A DNA stretch of 64,000 bases from Manis javanica (Eukaryota > Chordata > Mammalia > Pholidota > Manidae), in assembly GCF_040802235.1 (NCBI RefSeq), contig NC_133166.1, positions 7,812,001 to 7,876,000 on the forward strand, written 5' to 3'. The notes under the pieces are model-generated. The model ran no database searches and had not been told where the DNA came from. It saw nothing but the letters and a program-made list of their open reading frames with translations. The translations under genes and the position numbers were made by a program. This document shows positions 25,056 to 37,079 of the stretch, one piece after another. Position 1 is the first letter of the stretch, and every line of letters starts with the position of its first letter.

Positions 25056-27110
25056 TTTACATACCCTTTCCGATGATAAAGAATGGAAAGTTCACAGTAC
25101 TTTTTTGATCCATAGCCAATGTTAAATTCTCCTGGGTAAGCATTGTGAAAGCTTCCTGCTGGTAAAGTAAGGTTCATCCTTACTACTCTAGGGGGCTGAG
25201 TATTGTGTTAGAATTTTAACAGTCATAGGCTCTTGTATACCAGATTTGTGATTTCTTTGGTAATTAGATTTCCTCAAAACCTTAGTAGGCTTTTTGTCTG
25301 TTTGCTTCTAATCTCTTCCATGTGGAGTAGCCACACTCAAAGACCTCTTTTGGACAAATTTCTGTAGAACTAATAGATGCTCATCTTTAATTGATGGTTT
25401 TCTCTGCTCATTTCTCTTTCTTTTAATGATTGTTAGCTACCTTGATGACATCTGAAATGAAAGTCTTGGGGAGTTGGTTGGGAAGTCAAGAATCTTCAAC
25501 TGTTCTTTGCCCCTGGGCTAGTTCTGATGGCAACATAATATAATGCTTTTTGGGGGAAGAGATGCTTCTTGACTTTTCCAAGGTCGCAAAAAATTGCATT
25601 TTAGTCCATTAGATTGCATTTCACTCTTTCATTAATAGAGCTATATTCCCTTGCATTTCTATTTACAAAGGGCTGTTTCTTGTGTAACTTTATCTCATGT
25701 CTCTTGTAGAATTTTCCTAAAAATTCTAAGTAGCAGCCAACATACACCAAAAATATGACTTTTTTAGTATATTACCCTAGAACTACAACTTGGTAGTAAT
25801 GTGGTCTGTTCCCAGGTTAGTGTATATTTTAGAGCAGTGTAACAAGGGGCATCTTTTTTTCTAGCCTGAACATGGTTCCTTCTACCTGCTATACAAGTTG
25901 CTAACCTAATGCCATATATCTTGATTTTTATGATGATTCCATCCCATTTTCAGGAGCTAATTTCTGTACTAGTAGAGTACAAGCTAAGCAGATGTAACTG
26001 AAAATATGGTGCTTCAAATAGAGCAGAATTTTTATTTCTTTCTCTCACAACAGTCAAGAAGTGAACCATATTGGTGGGGCGGGGGGTAGTTATGACTCAC
26101 CCACAAATTTATCCAGATTGTTAATATCTTATTTCTTCACTATCATGCAAAGTTTTGTCCTTACCTTCATTTTCAAAGCATATTTCCAGCTTGCAGGGAA
26201 AGGGGAAAACAGAAAGTGGAGTGCAAGCAATTTCCTTTGTAGTGGGGATATACACATTCCTTCTGCTCACATTGCTTTTGTAGAAACATAGACAATGCCT
26301 ACTGCAAACTGCAAGAGAGGCTAAGATGTGGAATCACTAGCTGGGCAGCTATGACTCAGCTGAAATTCAGGGTGATTTATTGCTACAATGAAGAAGAGGA
26401 GAATAGAGGAAGATTGGTAGACTCTGCCATTCTAGTAAAATCCACTGACATGGAAACATTTGGATAGCCAATAATCACACCACAGTGTCATAACTGAGCA
26501 TATGTGAATTTGAACTAGGGACTGTGAAAGATCAGGAAAAGCATAGTGCTGCTTCTGACAGGAGTGTGATTCAAAAGAAGGTCCAGATAAAGAACCGATG
26601 GAACTTGGAGAAAAGGGAAAGAGGAATTAAGGATGCAAAACTTCCCTTTTAATCTTAAATTTCAACTGTAGAACATTAATCTGGAGCTCTAAGATATAAG
26701 ATCATTCTGCTTTTTAACACTTGGTTCCACACAATACTTTTCTAAGATATTGATGACTTGTTATCAGCTAGGCTATACATACCTGCAAATGTGCATACAG
26801 ACATTGAACTTGCTCTGTCGATATAAGTAAGGGTGAGTCAATATGTGACGATAAGAATAAAAACAAAAAATACTTTGAAATTTCCAGTCTCAAATTCTTT
26901 GAGAGTAGGTAAGAAACTTGTCTGAAGGTTAAATTCTGGGGAAAATTGTTCTTAGGACAAGGGAGATAAAAACAAAAGTCAATTTTTTTTATGTTCCCAT
27001 ATTTGCTTTCCATAAATTTTAACCTAAAACCTTTGCTACACTCTGGGTAAGTAGAATAAGACTTGGTGAGTGCTGATTTTCCATTTAAAAAATAACCTCA
27101 ACTGTTATTG
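25056..27110. other. Intergenic stretch, mostly unrecognised
   Basis: The block at about 25990-26300 ('atggtgcttcaaatagagca' and a G-run at 26079-26087) may be an LTR-type fragment, at low confidence. Frames at 26061-26291 and 26768-27013 show no recognisable domain. Confidence 0.35.
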
Positions 27111-27119
27111 CATGCTAGA

Positions 27120-27300
27120 CTGGCATTCATTCATTCACTTATTCATTCATTCAGCATATTTTGAAAATATATATATATAAGTATACACTTACTATGTGCC
27201 AAGCTTTAGGTAACAAAGAAAAATTTCTTGTCTTCAAAGTTGAGAAACAACCTAGAAAACACATCAACAGATGGAGCCTGATAAGGTCTCTGAAAGAGGG
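27120..27300 (+). repeat. (ATTC)n tract and ancient repeat fragment
   Basis: A run of 'attcattc' units at about 27124-27153 leads into 'cacttactatgtgccaagct', a common old mammalian repeat segment. A short (TA)n lies at about 27168-27178. Confidence 0.55.
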
Positions 27301-27599
27301 CTGCACTCCGTAGACACACTCACATAGAAGAGGTTCCTGATCCAGCCGGGAGGAATCCCCTCTAAGGGGAAAGAATACTTGTCTTGAATTTGGAGACTTA
27401 GTGAGTGTCACTAGGTGGGGTGTGCCAGGAAGCGAGAATAGCATGCAATCATGGATAAAGGTATGAGAAAATAGGAAATCCTTGGTAAAGAGAAATTATT
27501 AATGAAGTACAGAATATCATGGAAGCATAGAAAAAGAAATATCAGTATGTAAATATTACTGGAAGAGAATTTGGTAATCTATTCTTTTCCTGGCTCTCA

Positions 27600-27775
27600 T
27601 TTCTTTAAATCAAAATAATTACTGAGGACCTACGTTCCAAACCCTATATTTGGCTCTGGGAAATAAGAATGAGTGAAAACAGACATGTACTTGGCTTCAA
27701 AGAGTTCATATTTTATGACAGACATAGACCATCAAATAAGCTCGTGAATGAATACCTAATACAAGCTATCAGGCT
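27600..27775 (+). repeat. Ancient interspersed repeat fragment
   Basis: 'actgaggacctacgttccaa', 'tttggctctgggaaataaga' and 'ttcaaagagttcatatttta' show the order of the same old repeat as at 27120 and 32640. Confidence 0.45.
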
Positions 27776-28515
27776 GTGCAAAGACCACGTGATATGAGGA
27801 TGGTTGGTGAATTAAAAGAGCTGAGAAAAGGGCTTCAGCTTCCTCTCTAATAAATTAAATGGAAGGTATGATGCTCTCCACTGCTTTTTCCTTTTCTGAC
27901 ATTTTTATTACTTAAGACTCAAATAATTTAACATGGATTCCAACAGTTACGGCTTAGGGTTTTTATGACATGTCCAGAAACTGAAGTGAAACTAGGGAAG
28001 AAGTCCAATTTTATTTCCTCCATATTCCAAAGCTGTTTGAGGATGCGACCAGAAACATGGAAGCAGGTGTTAAGAATATTTTTCGGCCCCCTGGGATGCT
28101 TCTATTTAAAACCTTAATAAACTGACACAAACATCCAGGAATTATTCTGTTAATAGCTGAATTCAGGAAATGCCATACAATAAAAAGGACAAATAGTATC
28201 ATAAACAATAGACATGACAATCTTTTGAGAAATGTACAGTACAGAGGCCCACTGGTAAATCCCTACACACCTCAGATGATTGGGGAGAATTGCCAACCTC
28301 ACCTCCATTTGGAGTCTGAAGTGTTACAGCTCAGAACATGTGGAAGTCCTAGTTCGGAAATACGGCATGGAGGAAGGCGTAGGGTATTGGCTCTGGGAAC
28401 CTACTGCTTAACGCCTTGGTGACCATCATATTGTGATTTATAATGACAAATCAAAAACTCTAGAAATCAAGAGATCTCTGAAATAAAAAGGTTCACTGAG
28501 CCATTACAAATGTTA
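27776..28515. other. Intergenic, nothing recognised
   Basis: No gene or repeat is recognised. Confidence 0.35.
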
Positions 28516-28519
28516 GCCA

Positions 28520-29755
28520 GGAAAATGACAGAGTCCTAAGACAGAAAGTTTCTGCTTCACTAGCAGCAAATCCAGTTAACAGAAACAACTTGTCTGCCAG
28601 GCTCGAGAAACAGGGTCTGTTTATAAGGGGTCCCCAGGACAGAAAGTTGTTTCAATTCATGTTGGCTATAGAAAAGGAAGGTGGGCTAATGTGAAGTGGG
28701 GAAAGCCCAGGGGCAGGTGGTTAGCCCATAGGGAAGGCTCGTGGATTGGTTGTTGGTGATGGTCAGGGGCTGTTCATGTACAAGAGGGATGCTGTGGTTT
28801 GGGGGACCTTCTAGATAATTGTTGAAAAGAGTTCATCCACGAACATGGAGTTTCTGGTTAGCTAGAGCCCAAGGCTATAGACTTAAGACCTTTCCTTTTC
28901 TCTCTTCTCCTTTCTCTGGCCCTTATGTCACTTGACTTTAAGACATCTCAGAATGTTTCCTTATCAATAGTAAGAAATACATATTTGGTGTTTATCCCTG
29001 TCTGTGGCACAGAGCTCCTAAAACCCTTGCATTTCCTAAGTGAAGAGAGAGATGAAAGTGTTTTTTGCTTTGTGAACCAGTTTTGTTACCCACCTATGGA
29101 TCGGGGCTGGTGGTGACAAGTGGAGTCAACCATGTGATTAGAGGGTTGGGACTTTCAACAGACATCTGCCCCAACCCCGCCTCTGGGGAGAGGAGGAGAA
29201 AGGAGCTGGAGGTTAATTAATCACCAAAGGCTAATGAGCTAATCAATCATGCCTTTGTAACCAAGTCTCCATAAACACTCAAAAGGATGGGTTTGTAGAG
29301 TTTCCCCATTGGTGAAGATATAGAAGTCCTGGGAGAATGGGTCCTCAGAGAGTGCACGGAAGCTCTGTGCCCTGTCCCCATACCTTGTCTTCTGTATCTC
29401 TTCCATCTGACTATTCTTGAGCTATATTTTTTTAATGATAAACTGGTGATCTAGTAAGTAAAATGTTTCTCTGAGTTCTCTGAACTGTTCTAGCAAATTA
29501 ATTGAACCCAAGGAGGGGTACTTGGGAACCTCTGATCTATAGCCAGCAGTTTAGAAGTACAGGTAACAGCCTGAGCTTCTCACTGGCATCTGAAGTGGGG
29601 GGAAGGGGAACAGTCTTGTAGGACTGAACCTTAACCTGTCAAATCTAATACTATCTCCAGATAGATAGTGTCAGAATTGAGCTGAATTATAGGATGCCTG
29701 ACGGTCTTCCTGAGAATGGCTTTTGGTGTGGGGAAACCCCGCACTTCCTGACCTC
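28520..29755 (+). mobile_element. Long LTR-type block (ERVL-like, MER21-like), sense
   Basis: A roughly 1.2 kb block of near-continuous repeat text includes 'ggctcgagaaacagggtctg' (28601), 'cccaggggcaggtggttagc' (28707), 'ccataaacactcaaaagg', 'ctctgagttctctgaactgt' and 'gaacccaaggaggggtactt'. It ends near 'ggggaaaccccgcac' (29737-29751). A polyadenylation-like 'aatgataaa' lies near 29435. I see no retroviral protein-coding region, so it looks like a solitary LTR or an LTR-derived relic. Family and exact edges come from memory. Confidence 0.5.
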
Positions 29756-29779
29756 CCCATACACTTTGGAATTGGGTTC

Positions 29780-29875
29780 AGGAACCTAAGAAAGTGAACT
29801 TGGGCAAGTAAGTTGTTCGAGTGTTCAAGTGCCTCAGTTTTCTCATGTATAAAACTAGGAGATTAGAAAGGCTCT
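29780..29875 (+). repeat. MIR SINE remnant, sense
   Basis: 'gaacttgggcaagtaagttg' and 'cctcagttttctcatgtata' are the MIR core. Confidence 0.6.
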
Positions 29876-30838
29876 GTACATTTTATAGGAGAGAGATGAG
29901 AAACAAATAATGCAAAATAATCAGAAGAGAAGGAGAAAGAGGGAGGAGAGTGAAAATGTAATGAATTTCTGTGGAAGCTGACAGTGTTCAGTATTTCTTA
30001 TCTTTTTTTGTAAAAATGAATTTTCAACGAATATGACAGTATATGGTATTTTTGTTAATTTTTCATTTTAAAAATTGTCTTTCCTCACAGTGAAATTTGA
30101 ATAGTCTGTTGTTTTCCATTTGTTTTTTTTTCTTTTTGAAGTTTTATGGTCTATGACATCCAAAAGTTTAGAAAGGTGTTCTGTGTAGGACAATGTCAAA
30201 CAGAAGTTCATTTTTGTTTTTTCACTCAACAAACTTTTATTGAGCATCTTCAGACCTGCATTCTTAAATTGCCTTCACATTTGGAAGCCTAGTTTTCCAT
30301 CAAAGATTTTGCTTCTTGAGGGTTTAAGAACTTCTCCAGCTTCTTCAGTAATTTTCAAGGGGCTGACCTAGCTGTTTGAGTGCCTGGTAGACATTCCAAA
30401 ATGACTGAATCAGATGATGGTCTACACTTGTTTTTGTATAAAATTGACAGTGAGTCATTGTCTGGAACTTGTCCCCAGCCTTGTGAATCTTAAGGCTTTG
30501 GGCCATTTCTCACTGGTTTCCTGGGGGACTCTTTCTTGCCAAGGGTCTCAGGCACATGGCACAGTTTCCTTTCTCTTTAATGTCGCTGTCAGTTCCTCAA
30601 ACAGGCTTCTCTGCCCACTCTTCTGGTTACACTGCACCATGGGACAGATTTTCTACTTTCCTCTTTTCTGTTCATAAGAAAAACATGAAGGCTCTTTTCA
30701 TTTTGAGTTTAATGCTAATCATTCCTGATAATAAAATATGGGATAACAAATATAGTAAGCTCAATCAAATCACAAAGGTTAAGAAATCATTTCTTGGCTT
30801 CTATGCTTACCAGGAGTCATAACCTGTTTATTTCTTTT
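29876..30838. other. Intergenic, little recognised
   Basis: The 'actcaacaaacttttattga' piece near 30225 is the start of a common old repeat. Overlapping + frames at 30414-30677 and 30556-30822 have no family resemblance and I treat them as chance. Confidence 0.4.
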
Positions 30839-30839
30839 T

Positions 30840-32158
30840 CTTTTTTCTAAATTAAAGTATCATTGATGTACAATCTTATGATGGTTTCACATAAACAACA
30901 CAGTGGTTTCAACATTCACTCGTATTGTCAAGTCCTCACCCCATCTATTGTGGTCACTGCCTATCAGTGTATTAAGATGTTAGAGAGTCATTAATTGTCT
31001 TCTCCGTGCTGTACTGCCTTCCCTGTGACCTACCTGTATTGTAATTGTGAATTATAGTGCCCCTTAATCCCCTTCTCCCACCCCACCGAACCTCCCACAC
31101 CCCCTTTGGTAACCACCAGACCCTTCTTGGTGTCTGTGAGTCTATTGCTATCTTGTACCTTCAGTTCTTCTCCACCTTCACACTCCACAAATGAGTGAAA
31201 TCATTTGGTATTTGTCTTTCTCCACCTCACTTATTTCACTGAGCATAATACCCTCTAGCTCCATCCATGTTGTTGCAAATGGTAGGATTTCTTTTTATGG
31301 TAGAATATTATTCCATTGTATATATGTACCACCTCTTCTGTATCCATTCATCTGTTGATGGATACTTAGGTTGCTTCCATATCTTGGCTATTGTAAACAG
31401 TACAGTGATAAACATAGGGATAGGGGTGCATATGTCTTTTTGAATCAGGGATTTTGTTTTCTTAAGATAAATACCAAGAGTAGAATTACTGGGTCAAATG
31501 GTATTTCTATTTTTAGTTTTTTGAAGAACCACCATACTGCTTCCCACAGTGGCTGCACTAATTTGCAGTCCCACCAACAGTGTAGGAGGGTTCCTATTTC
31601 TCCACACCCTCACCAGCATTTGTTATTTCTTGTCTTTTGGATAGTGGCCATTCTGACTGGTGTGAGGTGATATCTCATTGTGGCTTTAATTTGCATTTCC
31701 CTGATGATTAGTGATGTGGAGCATCTTTTCATGTGCCTCTTGGCCATTTGTCTTTCTTCTTTGGAGAAGTGTCTGCTCAGATCCTCTGTCCATTTTGTGA
31801 TCGGGTTATTTGTTTTTTGGGTGTTAAGGCATATGTGTTCTTTATATATTTGGGATGTCAACCCCTTATTTGATGAGTTATTTATGAATATATTCTCCTA
31901 TACTATAGGATGCCTTTTTGTTCTGCTCATGGTGTCCTTTGCTATAAAGGACATTTTTTATTTTGTTTCCATTGCCTGAGGGGATGTGTTCAGGAAAAAG
32001 TTGTTCATATTTATATTCAAGAGGTTTTTGGCTGTTTTTCCTCTAAGAGTTAGTTTTATGGTTCGATGACTTACATTCAGATCTTTGATCCATTTTGAGT
32101 TTACTTTTGTGTGTGTAGTTAGACAATAATCCAGCTTCATTCTCTTACATGTAGTTGT
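30840..32158 (-). mobile_element. LINE-1 3' part (ORF2 end and 3' UTR), antisense
   Basis: The reversed 3' UTR starts at about 30843, followed by the reversed ORF2 end. The minus-strand frame at 31610-31861 has a [20 protein letters not shown] segment and a [14 protein letters not shown] segment, which are diagnostic of the L1 ORF2 C-terminal domain. The copy is about 1.3 kb, 5'-truncated and frame-broken. It shares its 3'-UTR type with the copies at 7343 and 58490. Confidence 0.9.
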
Positions 32159-32199
32159 CCAGGGTGATTTGACATATGCACAGACAGAAGAGAAGGCAA

Positions 32200-32455
32200 T
32201 ATGACCACAGAGGCAGAGACTGGGGTGATGCTACCACCAGCCAAGGTATGGCAACACATACCAGGACTGGGCTGAGGCAAAGAGCAGGTTCTCCCTTAGT
32301 TCTTGGGAAGGAGTGTGGTCCTGTCAACACTTTGATTTTGATGCAGTGGTCTGATAGCAGACTTCTGCCTCTAGAACTATGAGAGAATAAATTTCTGTGT
32401 TTTTAAGCCACTCTATGATTGTTTCTGCAGCTCCAGGAAGCTAATGTAAGTGCCC
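32200..32455 (+). mobile_element. MaLR-type LTR fragment, sense
   Basis: 'ggcagagactggggtgatgc', 'aacactttgattttg', 'gcctctagaactatgagaga' then 'ataaatttctgtgtttttaa' is the 3' half of a MaLR (MST/MLT1-like) LTR, including its AATAAA. Non-coding. Confidence 0.65.
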
Positions 32456-32639
32456 ACTTGTTTCAACTGCATAGTCTGTATCTGTGGGTTAGGTGACACC
32501 CATATCGAAGGGTCTTTGTCCTATTTGTCCCTTTCTGGCAGTTAATTACCAAGCAGAACAGAACTTTTCTTACATTAGTAGAAACTTTACTTGAGACACT
32601 GGAATTTTAGAGAGGTACAGAAAGAAAAATAATACACTT

Positions 32640-32960
32640 AACTACTGTTGATTCATTTAGTAAACATTCTGTAAGTGCCTGCTATGTATCAATCTTTGTC
32701 CTAAGTCCTGGACTAAAACTGAATAAGACAGGATAAGACAGAATTCTTGTGCTCAAGGAGGTCAGTTGATGAGGGGAATATGACACACAAACATACAATT
32801 AAACTAATATGTGGAAAATACACTACTGGTTGTGTGCGAGGGGAATTAGGAACACACTGATGAATGCACAGACCACAAGATGAGCCTGGGAGCGTGGAGA
32901 CAGGCAGGCTAGGAAAAGCTTCATGGCAGAGGTGTGCCTCTGAGCTGACACATAAAGGTA
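32640..32960 (+). repeat. Ancient interspersed repeat fragment
   Basis: 'gattcatttagtaaacattc', 'gtgcctgctatgtatcaatc', 'ttcttgtgctcaaggaggtc' and 'cttcatggcagaggtgtgcc' follow the order of a common old mammalian repeat. The minus-strand frame 32713-32991 runs through it and is probably spurious. Confidence 0.5.
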
Positions 32961-33685
32961 TTTTGAAGTCCAGAGTAATACAGCAGGCCAAAAGGGTAAT
33001 CTTTAATCAGTTTTTCTCCCATGGATTTCATAGTTTGAAGGACACTGTCTACCAAAAAAGAAAGCTTCTGTGTTTGTTAAGTCATAACTAATAGATCAAA
33101 AACATCTGTAACTGCCAAACAGAATGTATAACCAGCATAGGATGATTACTACAATCTTGCCAGTATTTCAGTCAAAAGCAAAGGTGTTTTGTCATTTTTT
33201 TTTTCCTGTGAAGTCTTCCTGGCCAAAGTGTGATTTTTTTTTTCTCATTATGATTTTGGGAATACTGACATAGCTGCAGAACTCTCTCCTTATTACTTTC
33301 AAGGACAGCCTTTCCTATCTTGGGAATAACAGTAACTACTTGTACTAAACAATCTGGCTTAGAGAGAATTGAAAAGAACGTCATTCATGAGAGTTCTCCT
33401 GTAACAGGGCAATGTCTGTGCCCCTGGGGATAGCTGGCAGTACTGTTTCCTTGTAAGGCAACATCAACAGTCGTATCCTGGGCCCCTTTCAGAGAGCTCC
33501 TGCAGAATAATAGTGATAAATATAATACTCAGTTTGTATAGCAATCTATCATTTTACAAAAGGATTTCACAGAAGTATCTGATTGTGGGTTATTTGAACC
33601 ATGAGCAAATCCTGTCTTGCCATCTCAGGCAAGTTTCTCTTATTTTTAAATTTTTTTCATCTTCATGGCAATGCTCTTACTCTTC
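32961..33685. other. Intergenic, nothing recognised
   Basis: Two T-runs (about 33196-33205 and 33235-33243) are present. No gene or repeat is called. Confidence 0.35.
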
Positions 33686-33689
33686 CAGT

Positions 33690-33990
33690 TAACATAATTC
33701 TTTTCCAGCCCTATTGAGATGTAATAATTGACATATAACATTGTGAAAGTGTAAAGTGTACAACACGTTGATTTGATACTTGCAGACTGAAAAATGATTG
33801 CTATCCTAGTTTTAGCTAACACCTCCATCACCTCACATAGTTACCATTTCCTTTTAGTGGCAAGGAAATTTAAGATCTACTCTTTTACCAACTTTCAATT
33901 ATGAGGTCAGCATTCACCATGTTGTATGTTAGCTCTCTGGAACTTATTTATCTTCTAACTGGATGTCTCTACCTTTCAATCAATAGCTGC
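33690..33990 (-). mobile_element. LINE-1 3'-UTR fragment, antisense
   Basis: 'gacatataacattgtgaaag', 'aacacctccatcacctcaca' and 'taagatctactcttttacca' are the reversed L1M 3'-UTR order. Confidence 0.7.
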
Positions 33991-34185
33991 CCATTTTCCT
34001 TACCCCCTGAGGCAAATTTCTTAATCTCTTTTAGCTTCAGTTTCCGAGTCTATAAAGATAGGGTGCTGAGATCCATGTGAGAGCTATTCTAGAAATTAAG
34101 TGAGATTTTTGTATATGAAGTGCCAAGGACAATAGCTGACTCTTAGTAGGTACAAAGTAAGAGGTGGAGCCATTAATTTTGTCTT
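33991..34185 (+). repeat. MIR SINE, sense
   Basis: 'cttcagtttccgagtctata' and 'attaagtgagatttttgtat' then 'actcttagtaggtacaaagt' follow MIR order. Confidence 0.65.
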
Positions 34186-34214
34186 ATTTTATTCTCTGAA
34201 AGTAGATGAACTTT

Positions 34215-35440
34215 AAAAAATTGTCTCTAGCCATCGAAATACTGAAAAGACAACCTATAGAATGAGAAAAATGTTTGCAAACCATGTATCTGATAAGGAG
34301 TTAACATTCACTATATATAAAGAACTCATATAAGTCAATAGCAAAAAAAACCAAAGAGCCCAATTAAACAATGGGCAAAGGATCTAAATACACATGCAAA
34401 ACGCCAACAGGTACATGAGAAGATGGTCAGTATCACTCGTCATCAGGGAAATAGGAATTAAAACCACCCTGAGATATCACCTCATGCCTGTCAGAATGGC
34501 CATCACCAAAAAAGAAAGGAGTATAACAAATGCTAGCAAGGATGTGGAGAAGAGGGAGCCCTTATGCAGTGTTGGTAGGGTTGTAAATTGGTGCAGCCCC
34601 TATGGAAAGCAGCATGGAGGATCTTCAAAAAATTAAAAATAGAAGTACTATATGATCCAGCAATTTCATTTCTGGGACTATATCCAAAGAAAATGAAAAC
34701 ACTAACTTGAAAAGTTATTTGCACTCCATGTGCATAGCAACACGTTTATTACAGCAAAGACTTGAAAAAATGTGTCTGTTAGTGGAAGAATGGATAAAGG
34801 AAATGTCGCATGTATGTGCAATGGAACATTATTCAGCCATTAAAAAAAAGGAAATCCTACCATTTGGGACAACATGGATGGACCTCAAAGGCATTACACC
34901 AAGTGAAGTAAGTCAGACGGAGAAAGACAAATAATGTATGATGTCACTTACATGTGGACTCTAAAACTAACAAACAAAAACTCAAGAGGAAGAGACAATT
35001 TTGTGGTTATCAGACGTAGGGTGTGGGGCAGGGAGGGAACTGGAGGAAGGTGGTCAAAACGTAGAAACTTCCATTAAAAAACAGAAGAAAGTAGTAGCAG
35101 TATCATGTAACATGATGACTATAGCTAACACTGCTGTAGGACACATAGGAAAATTGTTAAGAGAATAAATCCTAAAAGTTTTCATCATAAGAACACTTTT
35201 TACCTTTGTCTTTTTTGCTTTTTATTGTATTTCTATAAGATTTCATCATAAGAACACTTTTTACCTTTGTCTTTTTTGCTTTTTATTGTATTTCTATAAG
35301 AAGCTGGATGTTGGCTGAACCTATTGTGTTAATCATTTGACAATATATATAAATCAAACCATTATGTTGCACATCTCAAACTTATGCAGTGATGTATGTC
35401 AATTATTTCTCAAAAAAACTGGAAAAAGAGAAGAACTGAG
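34215..35440 (+). mobile_element. LINE-1 3' part (ORF2 end and 3' UTR), sense
   Basis: The + frame at 34394-34636 encodes a RWSVSLVIREIGIKTTLRYH segment of the L1 ORF2 C-terminus. The frame at 34707-34934 continues with a MEHYSAIKKKEILPFGTTWM segment, shifted in frame. The 3' end is 'caatatatataaatcaaacc' plus an A-rich tail, with A-runs near 35450. It carries an internal perfect 61-base tandem duplication. It lies about 1 kb upstream of the NOX4 CpG island. Confidence 0.85.
35180..35301 (+). repeat. Perfect 61-bp tandem duplication
   Basis: 35180-35240 and 35241-35301 are identical by eye, head to tail. The unit begins 'tttcatcataagaacac' and ends 'tttctataaga'. It lies inside the 3' UTR of the 34215-35440 L1 copy, so it arose after that insertion. 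Confidence 0.95.
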
Positions 35441-36479
35441 TTGATTAAGCAAAAAAAAAAAATTGTCTCTTATTCTACTGTTCTTTAGTTGCTTCACTCC
35501 TCTCAACTCATGACAAGAACCAATCCATTTTGCCAGACCATCCCCACTTCCCATCTATGAAATTATGGCCCTAGGAAAGTTACTTGGTCTAATTTGAGGA
35601 GTACCAATGTGTCCCAGCATTTAACTTTCCTTCAGTGATGTCACTCCATGTGCTCTTTTTTCTGGTCGTTTAGCATGGTCAGTAAGAACAGGATGTTATT
35701 GGTAAATAGTATGTTTCCTGACTCCTGAAAGATTTGAGGCAGTTTTCAGGATTTGATCATGCATGTACCAGGAAAGTTGTGTATCAAAAAGAGATGGCAG
35801 ACTATTAGAGAACTTTGTGAAATGCAACTGGGACTTGATATAGATTAATTCAAATTCTGCAGTCTTTTATCAGTTGGTGAAATTAATTGAGAAAAGTACT
35901 TTACATATAGTAAGGGAAGTATTTTATGAAATTTTTGTTTTGATTACATATGGCATGCATTGTTATTTCATTAAAAAAATGTTTTCTGTTAAAAAGGGGT
36001 TGAAACTCATGCAATTAGGCCACTAGTAGTTGACTTTTTCTGTCACTTGTGAAAATTGGCAAGATTTCTGATTTAACAAAACTTTGTACTTATTTTGCAT
36101 GAGACAATCTTTTTTGTGAATGACTTTTTTTTCCTCTTCCCTAATACCAATACACTGCAGTGGAGGACAGGTAGTTGTGTGTCAGTCAATCCCATAGTCC
36201 TCTTCACCCTTCACCAGCCCCTGGCACAAGCTTGAGAGGATTCCTATTACTAAACAGATTCAGATACTAGGTAATAAAATGCACATTTCTAAAGTGAATC
36301 GGAGCTTCCTTAAAGCCCCTGAGAATTACGTCAGCTTTAACCATTAAACCCCCTGGGTTCTATTCACTTAGAATTTTCTTCAAAGCTTTGCATCCCTGTG
36401 GGCTGAGGGAGGGATGAGACCAGAGAAGGGGGAGGTCGAGGGAGGTGCCCTTAGGTAAGAGCTGTTGTTTGGGGGTGGG
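35441..36479. other. Immediate upstream flank of NOX4, no gene
   Basis: Single-copy-looking, AT-rich sequence that becomes GC-rich from about 36400. The only regulatory-looking word that I note is a CRE-type octamer at 36326-36333. Confidence 0.4.
36326..36333 (-). promoter_or_regulatory. CRE/ATF-like octamer upstream of NOX4
   Basis: The + strand 'ttacgtca' is 'tgacgtaa' on the other strand, a full-length CREB/ATF-type palindrome variant. It lies about 150 bases before the CpG island and about 750 before the start codon. A single octamer can arise by chance. Confidence 0.3.
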
Positions 36480-36630
36480 ATGAGTTGCTGAGCACGGGCG
36501 GGAGAAGGGGGACGGGAGTCCAGGAAAGGCTATTTCCGGCTCAGATTTCGTTACCAAGGCTCTTTGAGTTGAACTTCTTGGGGAAACCCACCAGTCCCGA
36601 AGACCTCGGGGTGTGTGTGTGTACGAGGGG

Positions 36631-36670
36631 CGGGAGAGTGCCCACTTGGGCGGGAGGGTGCCCACTTGGG
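36631..36670 (+). repeat. 20-bp tandem duplication in the NOX4 promoter
   Basis: 'cgggagagtgcccacttggg' at 36631-36650 is followed directly by the same unit with one change (A to G) at 36651-36670. Confidence 0.95.
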
Positions 36671-36863
36671 TCTGAGTGTCGCTCTCCGCATCCCTGCGGG
36701 TCTCGCAGAGCGGGGCAGGCCGGGCAGAGGCGGCGAGGACGCCTCCCGGGTACCCCCCCACCGGGACCCCCTGCACCGCGGGCACCGCAGCCGCAGGCTC
36801 GCCCGAGACAAAGGGCGGGCGCGGCGGGCGGACTCTTGAGCCCGGCGGCGGGGCGGGGAGCGC

Positions 36864-36881
36864 GGGGCCGGGGCCGGGGCC
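36864..36881 (+). repeat. (GGGGCC)3 in the NOX4 promoter
   Basis: Three perfect hexamer units follow a GC box and run into 'gcggcgcgc'. With the neighbouring G-runs the strand could form a G-quadruplex. Confidence 0.85.
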
Positions 36882-37079
36882 GCGGCGCGCTGCAGCCCGG
36901 CTCCGGGGCGCAGACCCGCCCGCGCTGGCTGGGCGCCGGCCCCCGGGCTGCCACTCAGCCTCTGACCGTCGGCCCACCCCCGGCCCCCCCGCAGGCGGCG
37001 CGACGGTGACCGCAGCCCGGCCGCCGGCGCTCCTCGTCGGGCCGGCGGGCGCAGAGCGCACGGCGGCGGGGCGGGCGGC

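Noticed and set aside
31610-31979. Overlapping frames on both strands as possible small genes
   Set aside because: The minus frame is LINE-1 ORF2 C-terminus, and the + frame is its shadow.
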